DNA from: OMIW01 sp044235645
GTDB taxonomy: Bacteria; Bdellovibrionota_C; UBA2361; OMIW01
Direction of reading: 5' to 3'
DNA length: 64,000 nt
NCBI GenBank assembly: GCA_044235645.1
Contig: JBIIHQ010000007.1
Coordinates: 62,001 to 126,000, forward strand
Part shown: in pieces, positions 35,180 to 43,579 of the stretch
Position numbering within the stretch: the stretch's first letter is position 1
Layout of the letters: the number at the start of each line of letters is the position of its first letter
Made by a program: the position numbers and the translations under genes
The notes under the pieces: model-generated
Database searches by the model: none
What the model was told of the DNA's origin: nothing
The model's input: the letters and a program-made list of their open reading frames with translations, nothing else

Positions 35180-36586
35180 ATGATTGTTGGTGCCCCTTTC
35201 CCATCTGACGCTCGAATGATTGACCGCATCCGGGTCGAGCTCTCTCCGTTTATTGCCCGGTGCAGTGGATTGTCCGATGCGCTCGGTGAAGATGCTGGCC
35301 TTTTTTTGGTGGGTGGAGCTGTTCGTGATGCGGCACTCGGCATCACGCCGACCGATATCGATATCGCGATGCGTCTCGAACCGTCGGTCGCTCTTGAACG
35401 GCTCTCTCGTGCGGGAATACGCACCTATGCGACCGGTCTGCGCCACGGAACCATTACCGCACTCCTTGCGGACGATACCCCAGTTGAACTCACCACCTAT
35501 CGTTTACCGAATCCCGCCAATGATCCTCTTTTCTCAGATTCGATCGAGACAGATCTATCAGGCCGAGACTTCACCATAAACGCTCTTGCGTTCAATCTGA
35601 GGACACGGGCAGTTGTGGATCCGTACGATGGACTCGTTGATATTCGGCACGACATTCTCCGTGCCGTCGCTGAACCGCTCGCTCGATTCGGGGAAGATCC
35701 TCTTCGTATCCTCCGCATGGTTCGATTCGGACCGGCGTCAGGACGCACCGTCGATCACGCCACAATGGAAGCGGCTCGACAGCTTGTCGACCGACTATCT
35801 GCGGTAAGTGTTGAACGAATCCGAGAGGAGCTTGTCCACATCGTCTGTTCCTCGCACCCCCGTGCCGCGTTTTACACCCTGAGGGAGATTGAAGCATTAC
35901 CGCTTCTTCTTCCCGAGCTGATGCCAAGTGTTGGGTGCGATCAAAATCGTTGGCATGTTGAAGATGTGTTTAACCACACACTCTCAGTTGTCGAGCGCAC
36001 CCCGGCCTCAGACCGCACACTGAGGCTCGCAGCGCTTTTTCATGATACGGGCAAACCTGCCACCCTCTCGATAGATGACGAGGGCAATCGTCACTTTTAC
36101 GGGCACGAGGTGGTGAGTGCAAAGCTATGCGAGGAGGCTCTAACACGGCTTAAATGCTCAAACGATGAGGTGCGCGATGTGACACTCATCGTTCGAAATC
36201 ACATGCGGAATATTGATTGCGGCCCTCCCGGTGTGCGTCGCATACTTCGAGACCTCGGTGAACAGTTTGATCGATTCCGAGCGTTTCAGGATGCCGATAA
36301 AACCCCTGTTATGTCAGACGAGGACCACATAACACGGGTAAACCGCTTCGATGCTCTCGTTACCGCGGAAAAAAATCGACTGAAAGGGCGCCCGGTTGAC
36401 CAGCTTCAGGTGAACGGCCACGATATCATGGCCCTTGGGGTACCTGCGGGCCCCCGTGTCGGGAGGATACTCAACGAGCTCGCAGAGTTAGTGCTCGATG
36501 ATCCGACGCTCAACGAGGCTGCGGTGCTTCTTCAGCGAGCACGGCAACTTATTTGCGAGCAGATTGAGCCTCCGCAAAAGCGGTAA
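35180..36586 (+). CDS. cca: CCA tRNA nucleotidyltransferase / poly(A) polymerase family with HD domain
   Basis: The enzyme adds CCA to tRNA 3' ends or, in its paralogue, tails RNA. The 468-residue protein has the class II head FLVGGAVRDAALG followed by TDIDIAM (metal-binding DxD) and LSGRDFTINALAFNL. It continues with DPYDGLVDI, LRAVAEPLARFGEDPLRILRMVRFG, and an HD domain with AALFHDTGKPATL and HFYGHEVVSAKL. The HD region argues for the CCA-adding rather than the PcnB type, but the exact activity is not certain. It lies between the PH-domain gene and a small anchored protein. Confidence 0.92.
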   Translation: MIVGAPFPSDARMIDRIRVELSPFIARCSGLSDALGEDAGLFLVGGAVRDAALGITPTDIDIAMRLEPSVALERLSRAGIRTYATGLRHGTITALLADDTPVELTTYRLPNPANDPLFSDSIETDLSGRDFTINALAFNLRTRAVVDPYDGLVDIRHDILRAVAEPLARFGEDPLRILRMVRFGPASGRTVDHATMEAARQLVDRLSAVSVERIREELVHIVCSSHPRAAFYTLREIEALPLLLPELMPSVGCDQNRWHVEDVFNHTLSVVERTPASDRTLRLAALFHDTGKPATLSIDDEGNRHFYGHEVVSAKLCEEALTRLKCSNDEVRDVTLIVRNHMRNIDCGPPGVRRILRDLGEQFDRFRAFQDADKTPVMSDEDHITRVNRFDALVTAEKNRLKGRPVDQLQVNGHDIMALGVPAGPRVGRILNELAELVLDDPTLNEAAVLLQRARQLICEQIEPPQKR

Positions 36587-36629
36587 GTTCCTTAAAAATA
36601 GCCACTAGTCGGGAGAAATAGGTCGATCG

Positions 36630-37190
36630 GTGAGAACGACGAATGGATACTCAACAATCTTAGCAAAATGGGCGCTCTTTGTGAGCTGCATGGGAGTCGC
36701 TGGGGCTTTTGTTATCCGACTTAACCCCCCAGAGTCGGCGCAGCAAGTCGAGTATGAGGATTGGGTTGAAGGACAGATACATGTCTCGACCTTGCCACTC
36801 AAAGAGGATTCTCTTGAGAGAACACGCGATATTCGAATCACGCTCAATGAGGTACGAGCTCACAAGCCGGTGGGCTCCCCTACCCCGGAGATTCATCATC
36901 CTAGTGAAACGGTCACTATCGCCGGACCGATATCCGCTGCTCCGGTCGTTAGGCTCCTTGAGCTCGCACGGGAGGCAAAACTCTTCCGACATGAACCAAT
37001 CTCAGAGGATGCGGCAACGGAGGGATACCCCGTAGTCGGGGTAACAATCGAGGGGTATGGTAGGGATGGAGCACCAGTGCAATTCCGATATCGGGGGAGG
37101 AAAGATGATTTCGAATCCTCGATACCGGCGCGATTACTGAAAACGTTAGCGAGGATGTGGGGAAGAGAACAGACAGCAGAAGAGGAATGA
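36630..37190 (+). CDS. Hypothetical protein with N-terminal membrane segment
   Basis: The 186-residue product starts at a GTG and has a hydrophobic N-terminus (LAKWALFVSCMGVAGAFVI) that may be an uncleaved signal or anchor. The rest is soluble: a charged linker, VTIAGPISAAPVVRLLELAREAKLF and VVGVTIEGYGRDGAPVQFRYRG. It ends in an Arg/Glu-rich tail. No family is recognised. It follows the cca-like gene by 43 bp and converges on the TSUP transporter gene. Confidence 0.55.
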   Translation: MRTTNGYSTILAKWALFVSCMGVAGAFVIRLNPPESAQQVEYEDWVEGQIHVSTLPLKEDSLERTRDIRITLNEVRAHKPVGSPTPEIHHPSETVTIAGPISAAPVVRLLELAREAKLFRHEPISEDAATEGYPVVGVTIEGYGRDGAPVQFRYRGRKDDFESSIPARLLKTLARMWGREQTAEEE

Positions 37191-37222
37191 TCAGAGAAGC
37201 CTCCACGGCGTTGCCCCACCAT

Positions 37223-38008
37223 TCATATATTCGCAACAATCACCACGCCCGCAACGATGAGCACGATCACTCCAAAGAGAATCTGCAACAGTCGGGGTGC
37301 GATGCGACTCTTAAATCGGACTCCGACATGAACCCCGATGAGAGATCCGACAAGGAAGATTGAAGGCACCATCAAGGGAATTGAGAGTATCGTCTGCGCA
37401 TGAGATACAAGACCTATCGTCGAAATAATAAGAATCGCCACCAGCGACGTCGCCATTGCCTCAGCGACGCCGAGCCCAGCAACTGCGATTAATGCGGGCA
37501 CTATAAGAAATCCCCCTCCTACTCCGAACAATCTCGACAGCGTTCCGGTGACAACACCGACTCCAAGCAATCGCAATCCACAACCGACGGCTATCCTCCC
37601 TCCGGTCGACGAATCAGGGCACCGCAACCATCTCGGTGCTCTCGGCCCACGCCGAGAAAATATCATCCGGGCTCCAATAAAGGCCATCAACCCCGCGAAC
37701 AAGAGAAGGGTCATCCGCTCGGACACCCGGTTCGCGAGCCACATCCCCAGCGGAATGCCAAGGATCCCACCACAACCTATCGCAATACCCGTCCCCCACC
37801 ACACCTGCCCCCCGCGTCGCTGCGCGATAGCTCCATAAAGGGATGAGATAGCCACGATCCCGAGGGAGATCGCAACCGCCTGATTCACCCGAAACCCGAG
37901 AACATAAATCAGAAGGGGGACCGCGAGAATAGCGCCACCTCCTCCGGTTAGGCCAAGAATCAGACCCACCGAGAGTCCGCACAGAAGAGGAACGGGTGAA
38001 AAAAGCAT
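37223..38008 (-). CDS. TSUP-family anion permease (TauE/SafE)
   Basis: The 261-residue membrane protein has about eight helices with the TSUP repeat: LILGLTGGGGAILAVPLLIYVLG at the N-terminus and LSRLFGVGGGFLIVPALI in the second half, both matching the GxxxGxGGGxxxxPxL repeat. The family exports sulfite, sulfoacetate or other organosulfonates, but the substrate here is not predictable. It is alone on the minus strand between two plus-strand genes; the FkbM gene is divergent. Confidence 0.92.
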   Translation of the reverse strand: MLFSPVPLLCGLSVGLILGLTGGGGAILAVPLLIYVLGFRVNQAVAISLGIVAISSLYGAIAQRRGGQVWWGTGIAIGCGGILGIPLGMWLANRVSERMTLLLFAGLMAFIGARMIFSRRGPRAPRWLRCPDSSTGGRIAVGCGLRLLGVGVVTGTLSRLFGVGGGFLIVPALIAVAGLGVAEAMATSLVAILIISTIGLVSHAQTILSIPLMVPSIFLVGSLIGVHVGVRFKSRIAPRLLQILFGVIVLIVAGVVIVANI

Positions 38009-38129
38009 ACTATCCTCGCAACATACAGGTAAGTTTTATTTCCATTTTATCCCCCATTGAAGCCGCGCATCATTGGTCCTCTCCGGGTCATCAAAAGGAA
38101 AGTATCTCCCAGATGACAGCGGATCGCCC

Positions 38130-38909
38130 ATGTCTGATTCTTCCCAAAGTCCCGTAGTTATCCCCTATCTCCCTACCATTACCGCCGGACTCCAACTCGA
38201 GTGCGACCTCGACAACTTTATTGATAGGTTCGTCCATACTCATGGGATATGGGAGCCACTCGTTGTCGCTGCGCTGAGCACCCTTGTTCGGCCAGGAGAC
38301 ACCTGCATCGACGTCGGAGCAAACGCAGGTTATCAATCACTTCTCATGGGCCATTTTGCCGGGCCGACCGGACGGGTCTACTCCTTCGAGCCTAATCTTG
38401 CGATCGTAAAAAAGCTAAGGCGCAACCTAGAACTAAATCCTCGACTTATCGACCGGGTTGAGATTCTTACCTTCGGACTTGGAGATACTCCCAAAGAGAT
38501 GTTCGTGTCACCCGCTACTGATGAGGGTGCTGGAAATGCAGTGCTCTGCGACGGTAAATATTCTCACACGACTCACGCCGTTGAAATCCGAACCCTCGAT
38601 TCCTTCCCGTTAGAACGGGTCGATTGTCTCAAGATAGATGTTGAGGGGATGGAGCTTGACGTTTTGCGAGGCGCCGAGCACACAATCCGACGGTGGGTTC
38701 CTCACATCATCTTTGAAACCCTCACCACTCACCCTCCTGAGAAACACCGACCGCTCGAAGATTTCCTCCGATCCCTGGGTTATCACCTATTCGGCCTGAA
38801 CCTGCAAACGTCGGAGTTCTTCGGCATCACTTTTCCTCACTATCCGCAGGAAGACACCTTCGCGATTCACCCCGCTCGGTTCGGCCAGATAAACGAGCCT
38901 ATCCCTTGA
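38130..38909 (+). CDS. FkbM-family SAM-dependent methyltransferase
   Basis: The 259-residue protein has motif I DTCIDVGANAGYQSLLMG and VYSFEPNLAIVKKLRRNLELN. Next come LDSFPLERVDCLKIDVEGMELDVLRGAEHTI and HIIFETLTTH, in FkbM-family order. FkbM enzymes O-methylate sugars, polyketides or lipids. The start ATG at 38130 is chosen over a TTG at 38073, which would add 19 weak residues. It lies divergent from the TSUP gene. Its substrate may be a glycan or the product of the polyketide locus 4 kb downstream, but proximity alone is weak evidence. Confidence 0.9.
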   Translation: MSDSSQSPVVIPYLPTITAGLQLECDLDNFIDRFVHTHGIWEPLVVAALSTLVRPGDTCIDVGANAGYQSLLMGHFAGPTGRVYSFEPNLAIVKKLRRNLELNPRLIDRVEILTFGLGDTPKEMFVSPATDEGAGNAVLCDGKYSHTTHAVEIRTLDSFPLERVDCLKIDVEGMELDVLRGAEHTIRRWVPHIIFETLTTHPPEKHRPLEDFLRSLGYHLFGLNLQTSEFFGITFPHYPQEDTFAIHPARFGQINEPIP

Positions 38910-39238
38910 TGATAGCATCGGGAAATATATGAGGGATTTGCAGAATCATCCCCGATTGACTAGTTGGATATCTGAAGGGACTTTCCTCCTAACATCACCT
39001 CGGGCAACCGTTCTCGCATACCCCTCTGTGAAGGGTTCCACCAGTAAACTGCAAGGGGGTTCCCCTTCCGAAGTACGCAAATAGGGGTAGATGATAGGTG
39101 CCTCCTGAAAAAATGGGAGGTACACCAGAGATACGAGGCAGCTGACCCAAATCAGCTTCTGTTCGTGGATCTTTGAGAGAGGGCGTCGTAATCGTCAGTC
39201 ATGATTGGCAAGACCACGTGACATGATAGAGGGGAAAG
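38910..39238. other. Gene-free region upstream of the pseudoknot
   Basis: About 330 bases without a convincing frame. It has short GC-rich dyads (GGGG-TT-CCCC near 39056-39065, and CCTCC/GGGAGG near 39103-39122 flanking TGAAAAAAT). These may be terminator remnants after the FkbM gene or part of the leader of the next gene. Confidence 0.35.
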
Positions 39239-39294
39239 CGCGACTCCTCGGCGGCACAGGGGTGTCTTCGAGGAGTCGCGAATTTCGTGACACC
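39239..39294 (+). ncRNA. H-type pseudoknot-like leader element
   Basis: CGCGACTCCTCG (39239-39250) pairs perfectly with CGAGGAGTCGCG (39269-39280) to form a 12-bp stem. Inside its 18-base loop, GGTGTC (39261-39266) can pair with GACACC (39289-39294) downstream, a classic H-type pseudoknot. The next gene starts at 39312, 18 bases later, so it sits where translation-controlling leaders lie. There is no U tract, so it is not an intrinsic terminator. Which strand is transcribed is unproven. Confidence 0.55.
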
Positions 39295-39311
39295 ACGTTC
39301 TTGAAAATCCC

Positions 39312-39734
39312 ATGATTGTCAGCCTCGAAACCCTTTTCAATGTCCAAAGCACCGAAGAGGATAGCTTGCTCATCCAGTTCGATGCAGTTCAACATCAGAT
39401 GTTCGCAGAGACCCCGGTCCCTGTTAAAGTGGCATTTTTCGCCTCTCCCACACTGGAGGGGCAATGGTTTGATTGTCGGTATTCAGGAACCGTCCTGATT
39501 ACGAATGTCGAACCGAACCGACTGGGTTCGGATCTGGTGACTTTTCAAGAGGTGGAGCAAGGAGTCTTTGTTTCCTTCGCCCCCCCCCCGAGAGTCAACA
39601 AAGCGTTCCTCACGAGGACGCTCAGCGAGAGTGGAGAAGGAGCCTTCTTCCTCCTCCTCGCCCCTCCCGCGATCTTCGAGGAGACGCTCTCCAAACCCTG
39701 GAAGGCCGAAGGTGCCTTCCTGACCCAGTCCTGA
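39312..39734 (+). CDS. Hypothetical protein behind the pseudoknot
   Basis: The 140-residue product reads as mostly beta strands with amphipathic periodicity (MIVSLETLFNV, DSLLIQFDAVQHQMF, VPVKVAFFASPTLEGQWFDC, GTVLITNVEPNRLGSDLVTF, GVFVSFAPPPRV). It looks like a small regulatory or PilZ-like beta domain, but PilZ motifs (RxxxR, DxSxxG) are absent. No signal peptide is visible and no Shine-Dalgarno is clear. No family recognised. A 91-codon antisense frame exists but has poorer composition. Confidence 0.5.
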   Translation: MIVSLETLFNVQSTEEDSLLIQFDAVQHQMFAETPVPVKVAFFASPTLEGQWFDCRYSGTVLITNVEPNRLGSDLVTFQEVEQGVFVSFAPPPRVNKAFLTRTLSESGEGAFFLLLAPPAIFEETLSKPWKAEGAFLTQS

Positions 39735-39977
39735 CCTTCAGATGGTGCAGGGAAGACGGTTTCACCGCCGCTCTACCCTGCACCTTACCTGGTTTTTCCA
39801 CCGGTTCTCGCTGATTGAGTCAGCTTCCTCGTGTCTCACCGAACTTACCGCGCTCGCCATTCGTTCCGTGGTGCGTGTCACCATCGCATCTTCCTCCTGC
39901 GACCTTGAAGGAAAAAAAGAGGTGGAGCGGGCTCTCGAAACGTCCTGAAGCTATCGTTCCTGACTCTGCCACCTTAT

Positions 39978-41132
39978 TTACCCGAAACATCGCAAAATTC
40001 GCTCTACCAGCGAGCCTCTCGATGGCGCATGCGCCGCCTGGGACACCAGGCTCAGAACGCCCAGCCGCGCCGCTGTCGGCAGCACCGCTCTCCCCATCGC
40101 CGAGCCCATCATCACGACGGTCATCCGCGTGAACCCACGCATGTCCCGAGCGGCTTTCTCTCTCTCGAGCGCATACCGACGCAACTCCTCGGCAACCGAG
40201 GCCCCTCCGAGAGCACGCTCAACACACTCCCCGGCTATTCTCCCCGAGATGAGGGCGTGAGTCATTCCAAAGCCTCCACAGGGGTCGAGGGTTTCACAGG
40301 CATCACCAACGAGGAATGCACCATCGATCTCGCTCGCTCTGTAGCCCGAGTTAAGAGGCCCAGCCCCAAGTGGCATACCGATTGGTTGCCAGGTAAGGCC
40401 CGACAATAGTGGCGAACATCCCAACAAATTTCTGATGTAATCGATGTGAGAGGCACGCTGAACGAGATCTTTGATTCCCAAAACCGAGACGTTACATCGC
40501 CCATCAAGAAGCGGTGTAATGTAGACCTCTCCTCCTTTCACAAGCACAACGGTGACAAAGGGTCGTAAGGAGCCACCCGTTATGCGCCACGATGAACTGG
40601 TCCCGTACCGTGGCTTCGCGATAATGGGCGCCGAGAGGCCGAGTGCCCGAGCACTCCAGGATCTGCCTCCATCAGCGATGATGAGAAACTCACTCTTCGC
40701 CGCACCGCCTGCCCACGCCACCTCAAAGTGCCCGCGATGACGCGTGACAGAGGATAGAACGGCCCCACTTTGAAGACTAACCCCTTGACAGCCAAGTGCC
40801 TGACGGAGCACGAGGTCATCTATCTTCTCCCGAGGAACCCCCAGTCCCCCCCCCGAATCTGCCACCTCCACGACCGTCCCCCGGTGTTCGATGTGATACC
40901 CATCAACTTCACACCCTATTGATAGAAGCTCCGCAGAGGAAATTCCCAATCTCTCCAGTTCAGACCTTCCCCGTGCGGACAGCCCTTCTCCACACGCCTT
41001 TCTCCTCGGAAATGTCGCCTTGTCGACGAGCAATACCGAAACTCCCCTTCTTCCCAACTCGATCGCCGCCGCCGCTCCCGCGAGCGACGCACCCACGATG
41101 ATCACTGATGGCGAGGATGCATGACTTCTCAT
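39978..41132 (-). CDS. FAD-dependent oxidoreductase of the geranylgeranyl reductase/aromatic hydroxylase type
   Basis: The 384-residue flavoprotein has an N-terminal Rossmann motif SVIIVGASLAGAAAAIELG followed by VSVLLVDK, RRKACGEGLSARG, GVPREKIDDLVL and FLVGDACETLDPCGGFGMTHALISG. This order matches group A flavin monooxygenases and the geranylgeranyl reductase-like family. It is the last gene of the polyketide operon; in the known srs system of Streptomyces griseus a similar FAD enzyme hydroxylates the alkylresorcinol product. Its ATG overlaps the upstream methyltransferase stop as ATGA. By analogy it probably hydroxylates the polyketide ring. Confidence 0.86.
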   Translation of the reverse strand: MRSHASSPSVIIVGASLAGAAAAIELGRRGVSVLLVDKATFPRRKACGEGLSARGRSELERLGISSAELLSIGCEVDGYHIEHRGTVVEVADSGGGLGVPREKIDDLVLRQALGCQGVSLQSGAVLSSVTRHRGHFEVAWAGGAAKSEFLIIADGGRSWSARALGLSAPIIAKPRYGTSSSWRITGGSLRPFVTVVLVKGGEVYITPLLDGRCNVSVLGIKDLVQRASHIDYIRNLLGCSPLLSGLTWQPIGMPLGAGPLNSGYRASEIDGAFLVGDACETLDPCGGFGMTHALISGRIAGECVERALGGASVAEELRRYALEREKAARDMRGFTRMTVVMMGSAMGRAVLPTAARLGVLSLVSQAAHAPSRGSLVERILRCFG

Positions 41133-41725
41133 GCGATGACCGAACGCTTCACTGACGGAAGAAACCGAGGCTTATGTCCCATCACCTCCCGATATCCGGG
41201 TACGGCGAACAGACCTTGTTCCTCTAAACGAATGCGACGCCACAAGAGAAGGCCATTCACCGCGGTGAAGACAACCGCAGTAACCGGCGCACCTCCCGCG
41301 ATAGGGAGAGTCAATAACTCTAAAATGACCACGAGGTAGTTTGGATGACGGATAAAACGATAAGGACCGTTCGCCACAAACGATCCCTCGACACCGCGGT
41401 TCGTATAGACCGAAACATTCCAGAACTTTCCGAGCGTCGCCAACGTCCACCCACGAAGCCCCTGAGTCGCGACAAAAATGGTGGCTGCAGTTATTCGGAG
41501 CGGGGTCCCGGTAGCAGCAGAAAAAAAATCTGCCTCAATAATCAGGCTTACAAACCACCCAACATGCATAAGGATCATCCCGCTCATGCCGAGCGGTGAT
41601 TCACTCTCGACAAATCCCCGAGACCTCATGGCACGTTGGTTTCTTCTGGATACGATAATCTCGATCGATCGCTCAAGCAGGCTATACCCAAAGAGGAACC
41701 ACGAGAGAAAAGTCACCCGTGACAC
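41129..41725 (-). CDS. Isoprenylcysteine carboxyl methyltransferase-like membrane methyltransferase
   Basis: The 198-residue protein has about four membrane helices and the ICMT/PEMT signature LGKFWNVSVYTNRG, then VANGPYRFIRHPNYLVVILELLTLPIAGGA and RIRLEEQGLFAVPGYREVMGHKPRFLP. RHPNY and the C-terminal E-R-L-EE-L pattern bind SAM. Such enzymes accompany type III polyketide synthases (SrsB, BpsB) and O-methylate alkylresorcinols or alkylpyrones. The start GTG at 41725 lies inside the synthase gene (13-bp overlap), and its stop overlaps the FAD gene start. Confidence 0.9.
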   Translation of the reverse strand: MSRVTFLSWFLFGYSLLERSIEIIVSRRNQRAMRSRGFVESESPLGMSGMILMHVGWFVSLIIEADFFSAATGTPLRITAATIFVATQGLRGWTLATLGKFWNVSVYTNRGVEGSFVANGPYRFIRHPNYLVVILELLTLPIAGGAPVTAVVFTAVNGLLLWRRIRLEEQGLFAVPGYREVMGHKPRFLPSVKRSVIA

Positions 41726-42756
41726 CTCAAAAGATTTACCTGCAGGGTCAATCCTGGACCAATTCCAAGCATAAGCGCGAGATCCCCGCGACGATACGGC
41801 CGCTCATCGACAAACGATTTCAGAGCATAAAGAATAGAGGCTGATGACATATTCCCGTTCTCTCTGAGAGAGTCCCACCCCCACTTCGTCCGCTCTCGTG
41901 GTAGCTCAAAAGTCTCCTCCAAGCTTGACAGGATCTTGGCGCCACCCGGATGAAATATCCACCACTTGATATCACTCGAGCAGAGATCGAGAGAACCCAA
42001 AAAATCAGAGATACGCCGAGGTGCAGCCTCGAGGAGCGCATGCGGTATCTCACGATCAAGGTGCAAATGTGGGCCATCGTCGTGAATGGCGTACCCCATG
42101 AGATCCCCTGTTTGCGGGATGAGGTATGACTGACAGCTGACTACCTCCAATAGCCCCGGTCTCTCAGATAACACCACCGACGCTGCACCATCGCCAAATA
42201 GTGCCGCACCTACAATCGCCCCGCCCTGAAGATCATTTGGCTGATGAACGAGGGAGCACAGCTCAACAGAGGTCAGCATCGTGTATCCGCTCCTTTGAGA
42301 CAGCCTCTGTGCCAACGACAGTCCGATCGCCCCTCCCGCGCACCCGTATTGAAATATTGGAACCCTCAGTATTGCGGGCGATAGACCTACGTGCGCGATA
42401 GCGAGGGTGTCAATCGATGGGATACTCGGGACTGAGCAGGAGGTCATCAGAAGCGTGTGAAGGCCCGAGGGTTCCAACCCGCTGGCGTCTATCCCACCCC
42501 TGATTACCTTTGAGAGCATCGATGCACCGACCTCGTTAAATATTTTGGTTCGCTCCCGAGGACCGGCAAGCCCTATCAACTCCTGAAGAGGTATCGCAAA
42601 CGCTCTGCGTTCAATTCGGGTCGAAGAGCTCAACCTCTGAAAGAGGGCCCGTTCCGTCGGGGAAGAGGCTAGCCAGGCCCCGGCAGCCTCCGTAATCACA
42701 TCTGTTGAGTAGGAGTATGGGGCTCTTTCTGTCACTATTGCGTTGATGAAGGTCAT
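41713..42756 (-). CDS. Type III polyketide synthase (chalcone/stilbene synthase superfamily)
   Basis: Type III synthases are homodimeric enzymes that condense an acyl-CoA with malonyl-CoA and cyclise the chain. The 347-residue product has the full catalytic triad in context: Cys139 in YGCAGGAIG, His269 in WIFHPGGAKIL and Asn302 in GNMSSASILYAL. SVPSIDTLAIAHVGLSP and GDGAASVVLS also fit. The ATG at 42756 has AAGGAG eight bases upstream and is preferred to a GTG at 42765. Bacterial relatives with an ICMT partner make alkylresorcinols or alkylpyrones from long fatty acyl starters, so a long-chain phenolic lipid is likely. Confidence 0.95.
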   Translation of the reverse strand: MTFINAIVTERAPYSYSTDVITEAAGAWLASSPTERALFQRLSSSTRIERRAFAIPLQELIGLAGPRERTKIFNEVGASMLSKVIRGGIDASGLEPSGLHTLLMTSCSVPSIPSIDTLAIAHVGLSPAILRVPIFQYGCAGGAIGLSLAQRLSQRSGYTMLTSVELCSLVHQPNDLQGGAIVGAALFGDGAASVVLSERPGLLEVVSCQSYLIPQTGDLMGYAIHDDGPHLHLDREIPHALLEAAPRRISDFLGSLDLCSSDIKWWIFHPGGAKILSSLEETFELPRERTKWGWDSLRENGNMSSASILYALKSFVDERPYRRGDLALMLGIGPGLTLQVNLLRCHG

Positions 42757-42761
42757 GGGTG

Positions 42762-43532
42762 TCACTCCTTCTTAGGAATCATTGTTTGGTACGAGATTGT
42801 CACGAAGGGATCTAATCGAGCGACGATGATAGAGGGGTCCTCGACGTGAAAGTCTTCCCACCGAGTCGTAAAGGCTCCCTCAACTCGATACCCATGCGGG
42901 GTAGATTGAATAGATACAGGTAGCGACACCGTCTTGGTCACATCTCGAATGGAGAGGATGCCACTCAACGATCCTTGACAGCTGCCTTTCTTATCAATCA
43001 ATGAGGGATTGCACTCCTCGCTCAATCTCGTCGATACAAAACGAACCTCTGGAAATGCATCCGCCGCCATCACCTCGCGCAGACGATCATCCCGGAGCTC
43101 TGAATTCGTATCAAAAAACCTCACCGGAACTCTCAGATCAACCGCTACTGCGAGCGAATCTTTGGCATCGTCGAGCCGAACACTTCCGGAGATATTTTTT
43201 GTGATGCCGCGTACCGTGTGCCACGTCGAGTCAACCACAAACGTCACATTCGTATTTCTGTCATTCAACTCCGTTGGCAGATCCCATGTCTCCGAAAGCG
43301 CGGGCTTGCCCAAGACAACACAAAAAAACCGCACGTGACGAGAGAAAAACGAAGAATACGCACAACGATTGTCCCAAAGGTAATAATGACCAATCCTACT
43401 ACGCCCAGCATGAATCATATCCTCGGAGAGCGACAGTATCGCAGACACTTCACCCCACCGAAATATTAGCATCCGAGAGATAGCAAGCCTTGAGCATCTC
43501 TTCTCATACCAAGTCTCCAATCTCAAGACCAC
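42762..43532 (-). CDS. YceI-family lipid-binding protein
   Basis: The C-terminal 180 residues match YceI, a periplasmic lipocalin-like barrel that binds polyisoprenoid or long hydrophobic chains: FVVDSTWHTVRGITKNISGSV, DLRVPVRFFDTNSELRDDRLREVM, FPEVRFVSTRL and LSIRDVTKTVSLPVSIQ. The expected signal peptide is unclear because the N-terminal 70 residues of the longest frame are atypical; the likely start is a downstream GTG or ATG (for example near 43418 or within the RHVRFFCVVLG segment). The stop is 6 bp before the polyketide synthase ATG. In this operon it may carry the hydrophobic product or starter. Confidence 0.8.
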   Translation of the reverse strand: MVLRLETWYEKRCSRLAISRMLIFRWGEVSAILSLSEDMIHAGRSRIGHYYLWDNRCAYSSFFSRHVRFFCVVLGKPALSETWDLPTELNDRNTNVTFVVDSTWHTVRGITKNISGSVRLDDAKDSLAVAVDLRVPVRFFDTNSELRDDRLREVMAADAFPEVRFVSTRLSEECNPSLIDKKGSCQGSLSGILSIRDVTKTVSLPVSIQSTPHGYRVEGAFTTRWEDFHVEDPSIIVARLDPFVTISYQTMIPKKE

Positions 43533-43579
43533 TTAGACACACCTTTTACTCCCAAACCGGCGGTGGTAATATCATACTC

